45,852 nt of DNA, from positions 1-45,852 of the forward strand of contig JANQDZ010000097.1 in the NCBI GenBank assembly GCA_028278645.1. The letters are read 5' to 3'. Below are positions 8,619 to 17,244 of the stretch, piece after piece. The position numbers were made by a program, and so were the translations under genes. Origin of the DNA: Longimicrobiales bacterium (GTDB lineage: Bacteria; Gemmatimonadota; Gemmatimonadetes; Longimicrobiales; Gaopeijiaceae). Below the pieces are notes generated by a model. That model searched no databases, was not told where the DNA came from, and saw only the letters and a program-made list of their open reading frames with translations. Positions within the stretch are counted from its first letter, which is position 1. Each line of letters opens with the position of its first letter.

Positions 8619-8904
8619 CTAACCCTCTCCCCGCAACGCAACAGCCGGGTGGGTTTTCGCCGCCTTTTGAGCAGGAATCAGGCATGCTAGGGAGGCAATT
8701 AGCAGGATGACCACCGAGAAGCTTCGATCCGCGGTGAGGGTGCGGGTAGCTACTTTTAGATCCTGAAAAGAACTTGACCCAACGTCTCCCAACCGCAGCA
8801 TAGGTATCGTGCGGATCGGCTTGCATGCGCCCCCGGTCGTGGATCAGCTTGGCAAGCAGATCTTGCGGGGTAGTCAGGTTCCCGAATCCAGAAGGTCTGT
8901 TCAT
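8619..8904 (-). pseudogene. Composite relic: small-protein N-terminus plus collapsed ADOP/FtsX-type permease
   Basis: Two frames overlap here. One (from 8904) reads TPQDLLAKLIHDRGRMQADPHDTYAA, like the N-terminus of a short conserved protein family. The other (8801-8619) reads FQDLKVATRTLTADRSFSVVILL, the start of a MacB-like core of an acidobacterial-type duplicated permease, and then passes straight into SLACLIPAQKAAKTHPAVAL, which is the very C-terminus of such permeases. About 700 residues between the two ends are missing. The result is an internal deletion that left both ends of one permease gene, joined to a fragment of another gene. No functional product is expected. Confidence 0.6.
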
Positions 8905-9356
8905 CCGATCCCTTCGACAACAGTCGGGTCTTGCCTCGATTCCTCATCAGAAGGAGGGTAGCACCTTCCCGACAACAGGTTTTCTAAGGGAAGGAACAAC
9001 GGTTTCGGAAGTTCGTCCCAACGAAACCAGGCGACTTCAGACATTTCATGCGGTGCGTTCACGACCGGTTCCCCACTCTGATACTCTCCCTCCACCCAGA
9101 CTGTGAGGTAGTGTCTGCCCTCGGCTTTGAAGACGTCATTGGTGATGGCGCGGAAATTCACATTCGAGACGATGATCCCCGTCTCTTCCTTCGTCTCCCG
9201 CTCCGCGCAGGTTTCCAGGGATTCTCCGTAGTCAAGGTGCCCTCCGGGGGTTGACCAGGAACCGGAGCCGTGCACGTTTTGACGACGAATCAGAAGGACT
9301 TCATCGCCTCGGCGTATGATGATCCCCACTCCGATTTTTGGCTCGTTCTTCATCAT
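8901..9356 (-). CDS. NUDIX hydrolase
   Basis: This 151-residue protein has a complete Nudix box at residues 39-61: Gly39, Glu45, then RETKEETGI at 53-61, whose REx2EExG residues bind the catalytic metal. NUDIX enzymes cleave nucleoside diphosphates linked to another group. The strand preceding the box (GVGIIIRRGDEVLLIRR) and the closing SEVAWFRWDELP are typical of the MutT/NTP-pyrophosphohydrolase branch. The substrate cannot be read from sequence; house-cleaning of damaged nucleotides is the usual guess. Start is one of two adjacent ATGs, with aggatt upstream. The 3' end overlaps the permease relic by four bases. Confidence 0.9.
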   Translation of the reverse strand: MMKNEPKIGVGIIIRRGDEVLLIRRQNVHGSGSWSTPGGHLDYGESLETCAERETKEETGIIVSNVNFRAITNDVFKAEGRHYLTVWVEGEYQSGEPVVNAPHEMSEVAWFRWDELPKPLFLPLENLLSGRCYPPSDEESRQDPTVVEGIG

Positions 9357-9401
9357 CCAATCCTGTCCAGTACCAGTACGCGGAGGACTGCGTTTAACTC
9401 C

Positions 9402-9779
9402 CTACCGACCGGAGACTGCCAGATCGTGAGGCTCCAAAAGGGTATCGTGTGTCTGCCAAAGTGTGGTAGTTCGGCTTTGCCCAACGAGAAACCATAAGTG
9501 GAGGTGGGCAGAAGTGTATCCACTACCCATCTCGCCGGGATCTAGATCTTCATAACACCCCTCGAAGACCAATACGAGCAACGGCGCAATGGGAAACGCT
9601 CTGGCATAGCAGTCTTCCGCGTTCTGCCCGTCAGCATTCACCCACCAGGTGGTTGCCTGACCGGCTTCGACCGATCTTAGGGTGTTCGGTACCCCGAACA
9701 AAGCGGTGCCGACCCAAGCAAGGAGGACAAAAGCCAACAGGAGACCGGTCTCTTTACGAATCCTCAGTCCCCTTCCCAT
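9402..9779 (-). CDS. Unknown protein with one N-terminal membrane helix
   Basis: The 125-residue product has a basic start (MGRGLRIRKE), one clear membrane or signal helix at about 11-30 (TGLLLAFVLLAWVGTALFGV) and a predicted extracytoplasmic remainder. A second, weaker hydrophobic stretch, FPIAPLLVLVF, lies near residue 65. Two Cys (57 and 74) flank it and could pair outside the cytoplasm. No family is recognised. Its ATG at 9779 lies inside the 3' end of the small upstream gene (9764-9943), so the two are probably translated together. It may be shortened at its C-terminus, as the last 20 residues look unstructured. Confidence 0.5.
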   Translation of the reverse strand: MGRGLRIRKETGLLLAFVLLAWVGTALFGVPNTLRSVEAGQATTWWVNADGQNAEDCYARAFPIAPLLVLVFEGCYEDLDPGEMGSGYTSAHLHLWFLVGQSRTTTLWQTHDTLLEPHDLAVSGR

Positions 9780-9943
9780 TTCCCCTCGGTACTCTGCAAA
9801 AGGATGGAGCGGATGGGCGGAATGCCTAACCAGGCCAAAGCCATCAAATAGCCAAGGTTCGACGGTCCTCCAAGAAGCATCGCTGTGCCCAAGAAACCGG
9901 CGGCAGCACCAAGAGCCAATCCGAGAATCGCCGCGAGTTCCAA
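9764..9943 (-). CDS. Small two-helix membrane protein
   Basis: A 59-residue frame from a TTG at 9943 to a TGA at 9764 encodes two hydrophobic helices: AAILGLALGAAAGFLGTAML and GYLMALAWLGIPPIRSILL, followed by a charged tail (QSTEGKWEGD). The frame stays open upstream into the dodecin tail but offers no ATG or GTG, so the start is uncertain; a gaggaa purine run lies about 12 bases before the TTG. It overlaps the start of the next gene by 16 bases, a sign of translational coupling. No family is recognised. Confidence 0.5.
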   Translation of the reverse strand: MELAAILGLALGAAAGFLGTAMLLGGPSNLGYLMALAWLGIPPIRSILLQSTEGKWEGD

Positions 9944-10026
9944 AGCCCGAACTTTTCCTCGAAGTTGGAGTGAGTTGACCGGCCAGCGGGCCGATTCCTG
10001 CCGAGCGGCCGGAAGACGCTGCTCCC

Positions 10027-10236
10027 CTACTCCTCGTACTTGAAGGAGACCTTCACCTTGGCCCGGTACGCGGAGACCTTTCCGTCGACCAGTTGCATGT
10101 CCAACTCGGCGATTTCGGCAACGCGGAGGTCCCGCAGGGTCTGGCCGGCCCGGTTCACGGCGGCCGTGGCGGCCTTCTCCCAGGACTCCTCGCTGGTTCC
10201 AACCAACTCAATGACCTTGTAGACGCTTTCTGCCAT
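10027..10236 (-). CDS. Dodecin, flavin-binding storage protein
   Basis: The 69-residue protein matches the dodecin family in length and pattern. It starts MAESVYKVIELVGTSEESWE, continues with the single amphipathic helix EKAATAAVNRAGQTLRDL and closes with two antiparallel strands (VAEIAELDMQLVDGKVSAYR and AKVKVSFKYEE). Dodecins form hollow dodecamers that bind flavins such as FAD, FMN or lumichrome and protect the cell from free flavin. An aggagagg ribosome-binding site precedes the ATG. It stands alone behind the large palindrome and is probably transcribed separately from the long gene run that ends at 10675. Confidence 0.92.
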   Translation of the reverse strand: MAESVYKVIELVGTSEESWEKAATAAVNRAGQTLRDLRVAEIAELDMQLVDGKVSAYRAKVKVSFKYEE

Positions 10237-10408
10237 AGCGACACCTCTCCTGCTCAGGGATGTGGGGGATACGTGTCTGCAAAGTACAACCCTCTCCGCG
10301 TTTTCGAGAGGATTCTCTTTCGGGCCGGCGGGGGCTCCACAGCCAACCGGGCCAACCGTGCACGGCCAGTGCGGTGCCCCTGCGGGGGAATCCGGCGCAT
10401 CCTTACGG

Positions 10409-10671
10409 CGACTCCTCCGCCATGCCGCTGCGGGGGTATCTAGCCCAGCCCGGGCGCCCGGCTTTTCCCGCTACCCCTGAGGGGTATCTAACCCAGCCCT
10501 GTGCGGACCTCATGAAATGAGGAGCGGGAATGCCGGGCTGGGTTAGCCAAGCGAGCCCCGAAGGTGTACGGGCAGGAAGGCGAGCGCCCCCGAAGGGGTA
10601 GCGGGGAAGGCCGGACACAACCAGGGCTGCGTTAGCTATCCGAGCCCCGAATGGGCATGGCGGAGGAGTCG
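10409..10671. repeat. 263-bp nested imperfect palindrome
   Basis: Five paired arms nest around one centre. Outer arms 10409-10426 and 10654-10671 match 18 of 18. Next are 10432-10451 and 10624-10648, a variant of gggctgggtta. Then 10458-10477 and 10595-10614 match 18 of 20. Next are 10481-10499 and 10535-10559, again gggctgggtta. At the centre cctcat (10508-10513) pairs with atgagg (10517-10522) around gaa. The arms are therefore two copies of one module in each orientation. The structure lies directly behind the stop of the long minus-strand gene run, where it could act as a terminator or mRNA end stabiliser, or be a REP/MITE-like element. The remainder of the gene-free gap, 10237-10408, holds only the dodecin upstream region and related GC-rich hairpin sequence such as tgcccctgcggggg. 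Confidence 0.85.
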
Positions 10672-10674
10672 GCC

Positions 10675-12822
10675 TTAAACCCCTGCCCTCCTGAGCGCCG
10701 CCTTCACCCGGATCATGAACCGTCTCGGATCGAACGGCTTCCGGATGTAGTCGTCGGCCCCGGCCTCCATGAGAGTCAGCTCAGCATCCGGATCGGTGGT
10801 CCCCGTCAGGATAATCACCGGCAGTCCCACCGTGGCGATGCTGGCCCGGGTTTCCTTGAGGACTTCCCGCCCGTCCTTTCGCGGCATTTCCAGGTCCAGG
10901 ACCATGAGGCTGAAAGCGTCTCCGCTCTGGAGATACTCCATGGCCTCCACACCGTCCTCGGCTTCCACTACCCGGTGGCCTTCGCTCTCCAGCAGAGCCT
11001 TGGCGATGGTCCTGTTTGCGCCATCGTCATCTACAAGCAGGATGGCTGGCGGACCACCCAGGTCATCTTCCGCATCGACGCCTGCCGCTTCCACCCCGGT
11101 CCCGGCACCGGCACCGGCACCTTCAGGGGCACCCTTCACGTCACCCAGGACACGCTCCAGCTCCTGGAGGCTGGTCTCACCACTCTTGACCCGGGCGACA
11201 CCCACTTCCCGGAGAGACCGGCTCCCCTCCTCCCGGGCCGCTCTCTGCAGTTCGGCTGCCGAGCCACCCGTGAAGATGATTTCCTTCAGCTTGGGTGTGA
11301 CGGTAACGACCTCGACCAAGGGCAGACGTCCTCGGTACCCTGTCTGACCGCACCCCCCGCATCCCACGGGACGGACCACGGGCTCCACTCCGTACTCCTT
11401 CGCCAGCTGGGTCTCCGCTTCCGTCAGGTTCCCGTTCACCTGCTCACTACAGAGAGGACAGATGCGTCGAACAAGGCGCTGGGCGAGGGCTCCCCTCAGG
11501 GTTTCCGCCAGCGTGGGTCGATCGAGCCCCATGTCCACGAAGCGCCCCACGGTACCAGCTGCGTCGTTGGTGTGAAGGGTCGATAACACCAGGTGCCCCG
11601 TGAGGGAGGCCTGAGCGGCAATCTGAGCCGTCTCCAGGTCCCGGATCTCGCCAACAAAAACCACGTCGGGGTCCTGCCGGAGGATGGCCCGAAGCGCTGC
11701 GGCGAACGTGACCCCTTGTTTGGTCTCGACCTGGATTTGCGTGAGACCCGGCAGCTCGTACTCAACCGGGTCTTCCACGGTCATGATGTTGATGTCCTCG
11801 TCATGGATATGCTGGAGGGCAGCATACAGAGAGGTGGTCTTCCCGGATCCCGTGGGGCCCGTGACGACCACGATCCCTTCTCGGTGCGTGAGGAGGTTCT
11901 GGAAGTGGGAAATCTCCGGTTCCTGAATCCCGACTTCCTCGAGACCCTTGGCTTCCTCGGCATCCAGGATACGGATCACCATCTTCTCGGAGGAGCGGGT
12001 GGGAACCGTGGAGATCCGGAGATCGACCCTTTTGTCGCCGAACCCAACCTTCGCTCGACCATCTTGGGGGCGGAGTCGATCGGCGATATCCAGCTTGGCC
12101 ATGATCTTGATTCGGGAGATCACCCGGGTGAGGACCGAAAGCGGCATGTTTCCCGAGTTTCGGAGCACACCGTCAATCCGATACCGGATCACACCGCCGT
12201 GGGCCATGGGCTGGAGATGGATGTCACTCGCTCCGCTTTCGACAGCCTCCTTCAGGATCACGTTGGTGAGATTCACCAAAGGCCCGGAACCGGCGTCCTC
12301 CAGCGATGGGGTGGCGTCGTCTTCCTCTTCGATCAGCTTGATATCGTCGAGGCTGTCTTCAATATCCGGCTGGACCTGGAAAAGGATTCTCGCCACGTCC
12401 TTATCCGGAGAGTACTGGGCCGTAATGGCCTCTTGGAGTTCCAGGTGTGATGCGACAACCAGGGAGATTCCCCGGCCCGAAGCGAACCCGATGGACTGTT
12501 CGGCTTCGAGGTTCGTGGGATCGGCCGTGGCCACGACCAGTCGGCGATAGTCTTCCCGTAGGGGGAGGATCGTGTATTCGTGGGCCAACGACTCGGGGAC
12601 GAGCTTGAGAGCTTTGCTCTCCACCTCTTCCAGGTCGGCTCTGGGGAGGTGGAAGAACATCGCGACCAGGTCCGCCAGCTCGTTCTGACGGATTCCAGCC
12701 ACCTCAGCGGCTTTCTCCCACGCGTCATCCAGGGGAAGCGAACTCAGAAGGGAGAGCCCCCCCTCCGGGCTTTTTCCCGCCTTCTCCAGAACCCCTTCCA
12801 GCCAGTGGGCTGAATCATTCAT
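10675..12822 (-). CDS. GspE/PilB-type ATPase fused to a response-regulator receiver domain
   Basis: Residues 1-140 match the N-terminal GspE/MshEN-like domain. Residues 180-560 form the secretion ATPase, with Walker A GPTGSGKT at 322-329, the Asp-box DINIMTVEDPVEYE, Walker B in RQDPDVVFVGEIRD at 383-395, the His-box around 410-420 and a four-Cys zinc site (455, 458, 488, 491). After an Ala/Gly linker, residues 592-712 form a CheY-like receiver with acidic DDD at 598-600, phospho-acceptor Asp643, Thr673 and Lys695, all intact. Family members power type II secretion or type IV pilus assembly. The receiver fusion and the 4-base overlap with an HPt-bearing kinase suggest the motor is phosphorylation-controlled. 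No pilin or GspF gene lies in the window, so its apparatus is unknown. Confidence 0.9.
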   Translation of the reverse strand: MNDSAHWLEGVLEKAGKSPEGGLSLLSSLPLDDAWEKAAEVAGIRQNELADLVAMFFHLPRADLEEVESKALKLVPESLAHEYTILPLREDYRRLVVATADPTNLEAEQSIGFASGRGISLVVASHLELQEAITAQYSPDKDVARILFQVQPDIEDSLDDIKLIEEEDDATPSLEDAGSGPLVNLTNVILKEAVESGASDIHLQPMAHGGVIRYRIDGVLRNSGNMPLSVLTRVISRIKIMAKLDIADRLRPQDGRAKVGFGDKRVDLRISTVPTRSSEKMVIRILDAEEAKGLEEVGIQEPEISHFQNLLTHREGIVVVTGPTGSGKTTSLYAALQHIHDEDINIMTVEDPVEYELPGLTQIQVETKQGVTFAAALRAILRQDPDVVFVGEIRDLETAQIAAQASLTGHLVLSTLHTNDAAGTVGRFVDMGLDRPTLAETLRGALAQRLVRRICPLCSEQVNGNLTEAETQLAKEYGVEPVVRPVGCGGCGQTGYRGRLPLVEVVTVTPKLKEIIFTGGSAAELQRAAREEGSRSLREVGVARVKSGETSLQELERVLGDVKGAPEGAGAGAGTGVEAAGVDAEDDLGGPPAILLVDDDGANRTIAKALLESEGHRVVEAEDGVEAMEYLQSGDAFSLMVLDLEMPRKDGREVLKETRASIATVGLPVIILTGTTDPDAELTLMEAGADDYIRKPFDPRRFMIRVKAALRRAGV

Positions 12823-15800
12823 TCAGCAGACGATCCTTGTTCTTTGAGGTAGTCCATTACCTGCTGGAACGCCGTTCTTAATTCCGAGACTGCAGCCTTG
12901 ATCTCCTCGCCACGTTCGTCCCGGCCTGCAGCCTCCACAGACTCCAACAACGCGCCGAAGTGGTCGGCCCGGATGTTCCTCGAGCCGGATTTTATCCCAT
13001 GGGCCTCTCTCTCGACAGCTTTCCAGTCCTCGGCGGCGATAGCCGATTCGAGGGCTTCCATACGGCCCGGTGTTTCCTGAAGGTAGGCGCCCACCGCGGC
13101 GTCCACCACAGATTCAATCCCCGCTTCTCGCATGGCGGCTCGGAACTCATCGAGAAGGACAGGCACCGCCTCCGGCTTCGATTCATCCACGCCCGGTTCC
13201 AGGGCGTCGTCGTCCATTTCCAGGCCTCCTGTAGGTTGGGGCGTCGCCTGACCCTCGGCGCCGGCCCCTTCCGTACCTTCCGAACCACGTGTAATCCGCG
13301 CCCAGTATTCCACTCTTTCCCTGAGTTCTCCAGGTTTGAATGGTTTCGGGACGTAGTCGTCCATTCCCACGTCCTCACACTTTTGACGCTCCTCGGGTAG
13401 GACATGAGCCGTGAGGGCCACAATGGGGATCTTCGAGAACCGGCGGTCCCTCCGGATCTGTTCCGTAGCCTCCAGACCGTCCATCTCAGGCATCTGGACG
13501 TCCATGAGGATCAGATCCGGCAGTTTCTCCTCCAAGGCTTCCAAGGCCTCCAACCCGTTCGCCGCTACCCGTACTTCACAACCCCAACGCTGGAGCAATC
13601 CCATGGCGACCTGCTGGTTCACGAGATTGTCCTCCGCCACCAAAACCTCCAACCCTTCCGTCAATTCCTGTGACGTGGTGGGAGCAGGCGCCTCTTCCCC
13701 ATCCCCGGCGGCTTTCGGTCCCGGTTCACCCTCGTCTCGCTCTTGGAGGATCACGTTCACGGCCCGAAGCAGGTCGGCCCGGGACACGGGTTTCTGGTGG
13801 AAGCCGTTCACCCTCAGGCGTGAGGCTAGCTTCCTGTCGCCGGGCCGATTGGACGAGGTCAGAATCATGAGGGGCAGATCCCGGAGGTCCGGATCGAGCC
13901 GAATGTCCTCGGCCAATTGGAACCCGTCCCGCCCCGGCATAAGGAGGTCCAGGATTGCGAAGTCGAAGGGGTCTTCTTCTTGGACCGTCCGGAGGAGGTT
14001 CAGCGCTGCCACAGCCCCGTCCACCGTTTGGACCCGAGCACCTGCGTTCTCCAGGAAGTCCCGGAAGATGCGCCGATTGGTCTCCAGGTCATCCACGATC
14101 AAAACTTTGACGCCGGTGAGATCGACCCGGTCACCAGCCTCGGGGAGGGGTGCGAACTCTTTGTCGATCGGAAGCTTGATGGTGAAGAAGAAGTCGCTTC
14201 CTTCACCCTCCGAGCTCTCTAGCTGAAGCCCCCCTCCCATGAGGGAGACCAGGTGCCGGGAGATCGTGAGGCCCAGACCAGTCCCTCCATATTCCCGGGT
14301 GGTGGAAGAGTCGGCTTGAGTGAACTCCTGGAAGATGGCGTCCTGTTTTTCCTTCGGGATGCCCACCCCCGTGTCCTTCACCGAGAACCGGACGTTTGCA
14401 AAATCGTCGTCCCCGTCTTCCACGGACACTGAGACGAGGATCTCCCCGTCCTGGGTGAACTTCACGGAGTTCCCGACGAGATTCGAGAGAACCTGTCTTA
14501 AGCGAGTCGGATCACCGATCACCCCCCTCGGGACTTCCGGTCTGAGATCGACCATCAGCTCGCTCCCCTTCTCCACCGCTGAATGGGAGAAAAGGGCCAC
14601 CGCTCCGAGCACCTGCTCGTTGAGGTCGAAGGAGACTTCCTCCAGCTCCAAATGACCGGCCTCGATCTTGGAGATGTCCAGGATGTCATTCAGAACACCC
14701 AACAGGGACTCGCCCGAGGACCGGATGATCCGGAGATATCCGCTCTGTTCGGAGGTGAGCTCGGTGTCGAGGAGGATCTCCGTCATGCCCAAGACGCCGT
14801 TCATGGGCGTCCGGATCTCGTGACTCATATTGGCGAGGAACGCGCTCTTCATCCGGGTAGCGCGTTCGGCCCGTTCGGCCAGGTCCCGCATGCGTTCCTC
14901 GGCCTCTTTTCTCTCGGTCACGTCACGAACCACTCCGAGCAGGCCGAGGTGATCACTCTCCACATGTCGGAAGACCGTCTTCACCGTTTCCCACAAACGC
15001 CGACGGCCCTCGGAATCCACCACCCACTCATCGAACTTCACCGGATCCCAACTTGTTAGGGCTTCGATATCTGTCTTCCGGTAGGCGGCAGCTCTTTCTT
15101 TGCCGACGAGATCCTCGTCGGTCTTCCCTACGATCTCTTCCTCCGTACGCCCGAGGAATTCGGCATACCGATAGTTACATCCCTGGTATTTTCCTTCCCC
15201 GTCTTTGAAGAAGATCATGTCCTCGGTCCCGTTGATGAGAGACCGAACCAAGGAGTTCTTTCGGGCAACCTCCTGGAGCGCCTCCCGGGCCTCCACCCGA
15301 TCTGTGACGTCCCTGGCGGTACCCTGGGCTCCCCGGACCTCCCCCTGTCCGTCCCTAAGGGGGGTGGCGGAAAAACTCAGGTGTCTAGGCTCCCCGGAGA
15401 CCGAGTTGTGAACCGTCTCATGATCCACGAGCTCGGAGCCCATGAGGACCTTTCCAAAAGCGGCATAGTCCGTCTCCAGGTGGCCTGACTCAGCCTGGTC
15501 CAAGGCAACCGTGCCAAGGAGATCCTCGGGGGCAGCCCCATAAATCTCCTCGGCGGCGGCGTTCAGAAACGTCCAGCGACCTTCATTGTCCATCTGCCAG
15601 ACCAGGTCCCGAGCCGATTCCACCAACCCCTTGTACTGCTGCTGGGCAGCACGCAACTCCAGTCGAATCTTGAGGGATTCCTCCAGCTGAAGGTTTGCCT
15701 TCCGGTGGATCACGGACATGATGACCCAAAAGGTCAGCACCAAGGCCAGAAGGCCGAAGCTCAGATTGGGATCGAGGGGATTATACCAACCGAGGCCACG

Positions 15801-16346
15801 GATGCCGGCGGAAACAAAAACGGAGCCCAGCAGGATGGTGGAGAACCCGTAGAAGGAGGGTGTGTCTGCAAGCAGAGTGGCCGTGGCGGCAGCCACGAGG
15901 CCGGCCATGATCACCAACAACACTCCCACAGAGTCGGCCGGGAGCTGGAGGCCGAAGAGCACCCCTCCCAACCCCCACGCCGTGGCCACGACGATGGCGC
16001 CCCGGTACGCCAACTTCCTGGCCTCCATAGGCTCGTCTTCGGATCTCTTCAAGCGGAATCCGATGACGACACGCCACGCTGTAGCAAGAACCAGGAGTCC
16101 GAACCAGATCAGGGAGTTCCGGGCACCTACCAAATCCATGAAGAGGACCAAAGCAACGATCCCTGCCACGGGGTGGCCGGCGACTCCGCCAGTGGAATCC
16201 TGGACGAACCTCTCGGCGAGGGCCGCCCGAACGGCTTTTCCCGAAAAGGTCGCGCTACTCAGGGACCCATGCTCTGGCGGAGGGAGGCCCGGGGCCGCAA
16301 CCGGGGGACCTGTTTTTGAATCACCGTTGGTCATATCAGCTCTCAT
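12819..16346 (-). CDS. Hybrid sensor histidine kinase with two receivers and an HPt domain
   Basis: Of 1175 residues, 60-215 hold about six membrane helices with no large outside domain. Two PAS domains follow (about 238-355 and 365-480, the latter ending GVVRDVTERKEAEE), then HisKA with phospho-His509 in NMSHEIRTPMNG, and HATPase with the N-box around Asn626, DTGVGIP and GGTGLGL. Receiver 1 has Asp800 and receiver 2 Asp949; the HPt has His1116 in AHGIKSGS. It is a BarA/EvgS-like phosphorelay protein. The signal is unknown. It overlaps the anchor-subunit gene upstream by 11 bases and the ATPase-receiver gene downstream by 4. A second ATG at 16334 (residue 5) lies just behind the upstream stop and may be the real start. 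Confidence 0.93.
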   Translation of the reverse strand: MRADMTNGDSKTGPPVAAPGLPPPEHGSLSSATFSGKAVRAALAERFVQDSTGGVAGHPVAGIVALVLFMDLVGARNSLIWFGLLVLATAWRVVIGFRLKRSEDEPMEARKLAYRGAIVVATAWGLGGVLFGLQLPADSVGVLLVIMAGLVAAATATLLADTPSFYGFSTILLGSVFVSAGIRGLGWYNPLDPNLSFGLLALVLTFWVIMSVIHRKANLQLEESLKIRLELRAAQQQYKGLVESARDLVWQMDNEGRWTFLNAAAEEIYGAAPEDLLGTVALDQAESGHLETDYAAFGKVLMGSELVDHETVHNSVSGEPRHLSFSATPLRDGQGEVRGAQGTARDVTDRVEAREALQEVARKNSLVRSLINGTEDMIFFKDGEGKYQGCNYRYAEFLGRTEEEIVGKTDEDLVGKERAAAYRKTDIEALTSWDPVKFDEWVVDSEGRRRLWETVKTVFRHVESDHLGLLGVVRDVTERKEAEERMRDLAERAERATRMKSAFLANMSHEIRTPMNGVLGMTEILLDTELTSEQSGYLRIIRSSGESLLGVLNDILDISKIEAGHLELEEVSFDLNEQVLGAVALFSHSAVEKGSELMVDLRPEVPRGVIGDPTRLRQVLSNLVGNSVKFTQDGEILVSVSVEDGDDDFANVRFSVKDTGVGIPKEKQDAIFQEFTQADSSTTREYGGTGLGLTISRHLVSLMGGGLQLESSEGEGSDFFFTIKLPIDKEFAPLPEAGDRVDLTGVKVLIVDDLETNRRIFRDFLENAGARVQTVDGAVAALNLLRTVQEEDPFDFAILDLLMPGRDGFQLAEDIRLDPDLRDLPLMILTSSNRPGDRKLASRLRVNGFHQKPVSRADLLRAVNVILQERDEGEPGPKAAGDGEEAPAPTTSQELTEGLEVLVAEDNLVNQQVAMGLLQRWGCEVRVAANGLEALEALEEKLPDLILMDVQMPEMDGLEATEQIRRDRRFSKIPIVALTAHVLPEERQKCEDVGMDDYVPKPFKPGELRERVEYWARITRGSEGTEGAGAEGQATPQPTGGLEMDDDALEPGVDESKPEAVPVLLDEFRAAMREAGIESVVDAAVGAYLQETPGRMEALESAIAAEDWKAVEREAHGIKSGSRNIRADHFGALLESVEAAGRDERGEEIKAAVSELRTAFQQVMDYLKEQGSSAE

Positions 16347-17244
16347 CAGCTGGGACGAGGGAGGGGCCTGAGCCCGTCGGGCCCGGAGATAGGGCGCTTT
16401 GGGATAGGAGGATAGACTCGACCTTCCAGACCTCGGACTCGGTTGTTTGGCGCACGGCGAGGCCGTAAAAGAGGAAGCGGTCGAAAAAAAGATTCAGGAA
16501 GAGGCTGAGACCAGCCATCTCCCGCCATCCCGTAAGAAGGGCTACTGCGGGAAGAAGAATTCCCATCAGGACTCGGAGGATCAGGGCTGAGCCACGCTGC
16601 TCCATCAGGCCGGGATGGCCAGGAAGCCCGCCCTGCAATGCGCTGGCGATCCGCCGTGCCCGCTCCCACACCAGGAGTCCATCCATCAATAATATCAGCA
16701 AAACCAGGAGTTCGCCTCGGGCTTGTGCCCCCGGGGGAAGGGAGCCCAAGAGGACCGTCAGTCCGAAACCCGTCCCCAGAACGAGGGGATGCATGGTGGC
16801 AGCCCCCCGCCAGGTGAGCTGCCCATGAAGCCGGTAAACCAGGCCCAGTGCCAGGAGAACGGGGATGGAGGCCAGGGATGCAACCACAGCCGTCGGGTCC
16901 CTGATAGGATGCTCGGTAGGTAAGGCGAGGCCGAAAACGCCCGCCGCCAAAGCAACACCTACGATGAGGATTTCGTTCGAGAGAGGACTCCTTCCCACTC
17001 TTGTCAGAGCCAACGGCCCACGCCCTGGACGTCCAAGGTGGCCAATGGAGAAGAGAAGCCCCCCGCCAAGGAGCGCGGTGAAGATGGCGAGGACCCCCGA
17101 AGGGGGCGGCCATGGTGCCCACCCCACGGCCGCGGTCCCTATGTGGGCCACCCCGACCCCGGCACCACCGGTGGCCAGTGCGGCGAAAAAGACCAGGGGG
17201 AGTTCATGGAAACCGGAGCCGACTCGCCTCCTCTTTCTTATCAT
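16336..17244 (-). CDS. DmsC/NrfD-like membrane anchor of a molybdoenzyme
   Basis: This very hydrophobic 302-residue protein has about eight predicted membrane helices, among them LPLVFFAALATGGAGVGVAHI, ILIVGVALAAGVFGLAL and LLVLLILLMDGLLVW. It shows the DmsC-like pattern GPLALTRVGRSPLSNEI after helix 2. DmsC-type subunits anchor a molybdopterin catalytic subunit and an FeS subunit to the membrane and oxidise quinol to feed electrons to them. The start ATG overlaps the stop of the FeS gene by four bases (ATGA), giving the usual A-B-C order. Its own 3' end runs into the kinase gene, tying the two transcriptionally. Confidence 0.8.
   Translation of the reverse strand: MIRKRRRVGSGFHELPLVFFAALATGGAGVGVAHIGTAAVGWAPWPPPSGVLAIFTALLGGGLLFSIGHLGRPGRGPLALTRVGRSPLSNEILIVGVALAAGVFGLALPTEHPIRDPTAVVASLASIPVLLALGLVYRLHGQLTWRGAATMHPLVLGTGFGLTVLLGSLPPGAQARGELLVLLILLMDGLLVWERARRIASALQGGLPGHPGLMEQRGSALILRVLMGILLPAVALLTGWREMAGLSLFLNLFFDRFLFYGLAVRQTTESEVWKVESILLSQSALSPGPTGSGPSLVPADES

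Noticed and set aside
10260-10520. Short plus-strand coding frame over the palindrome
   Set aside because: Its translation only mirrors the GC-rich repeats (AEESGASLRRL and similar), and it has no conserved features.
11593-14226. Several long plus-strand frames (for example 11593-12450 and 13411-14226)
   Set aside because: They lie opposite the ATPase-receiver and kinase genes and have Ser/Arg-rich, unstructured translations.
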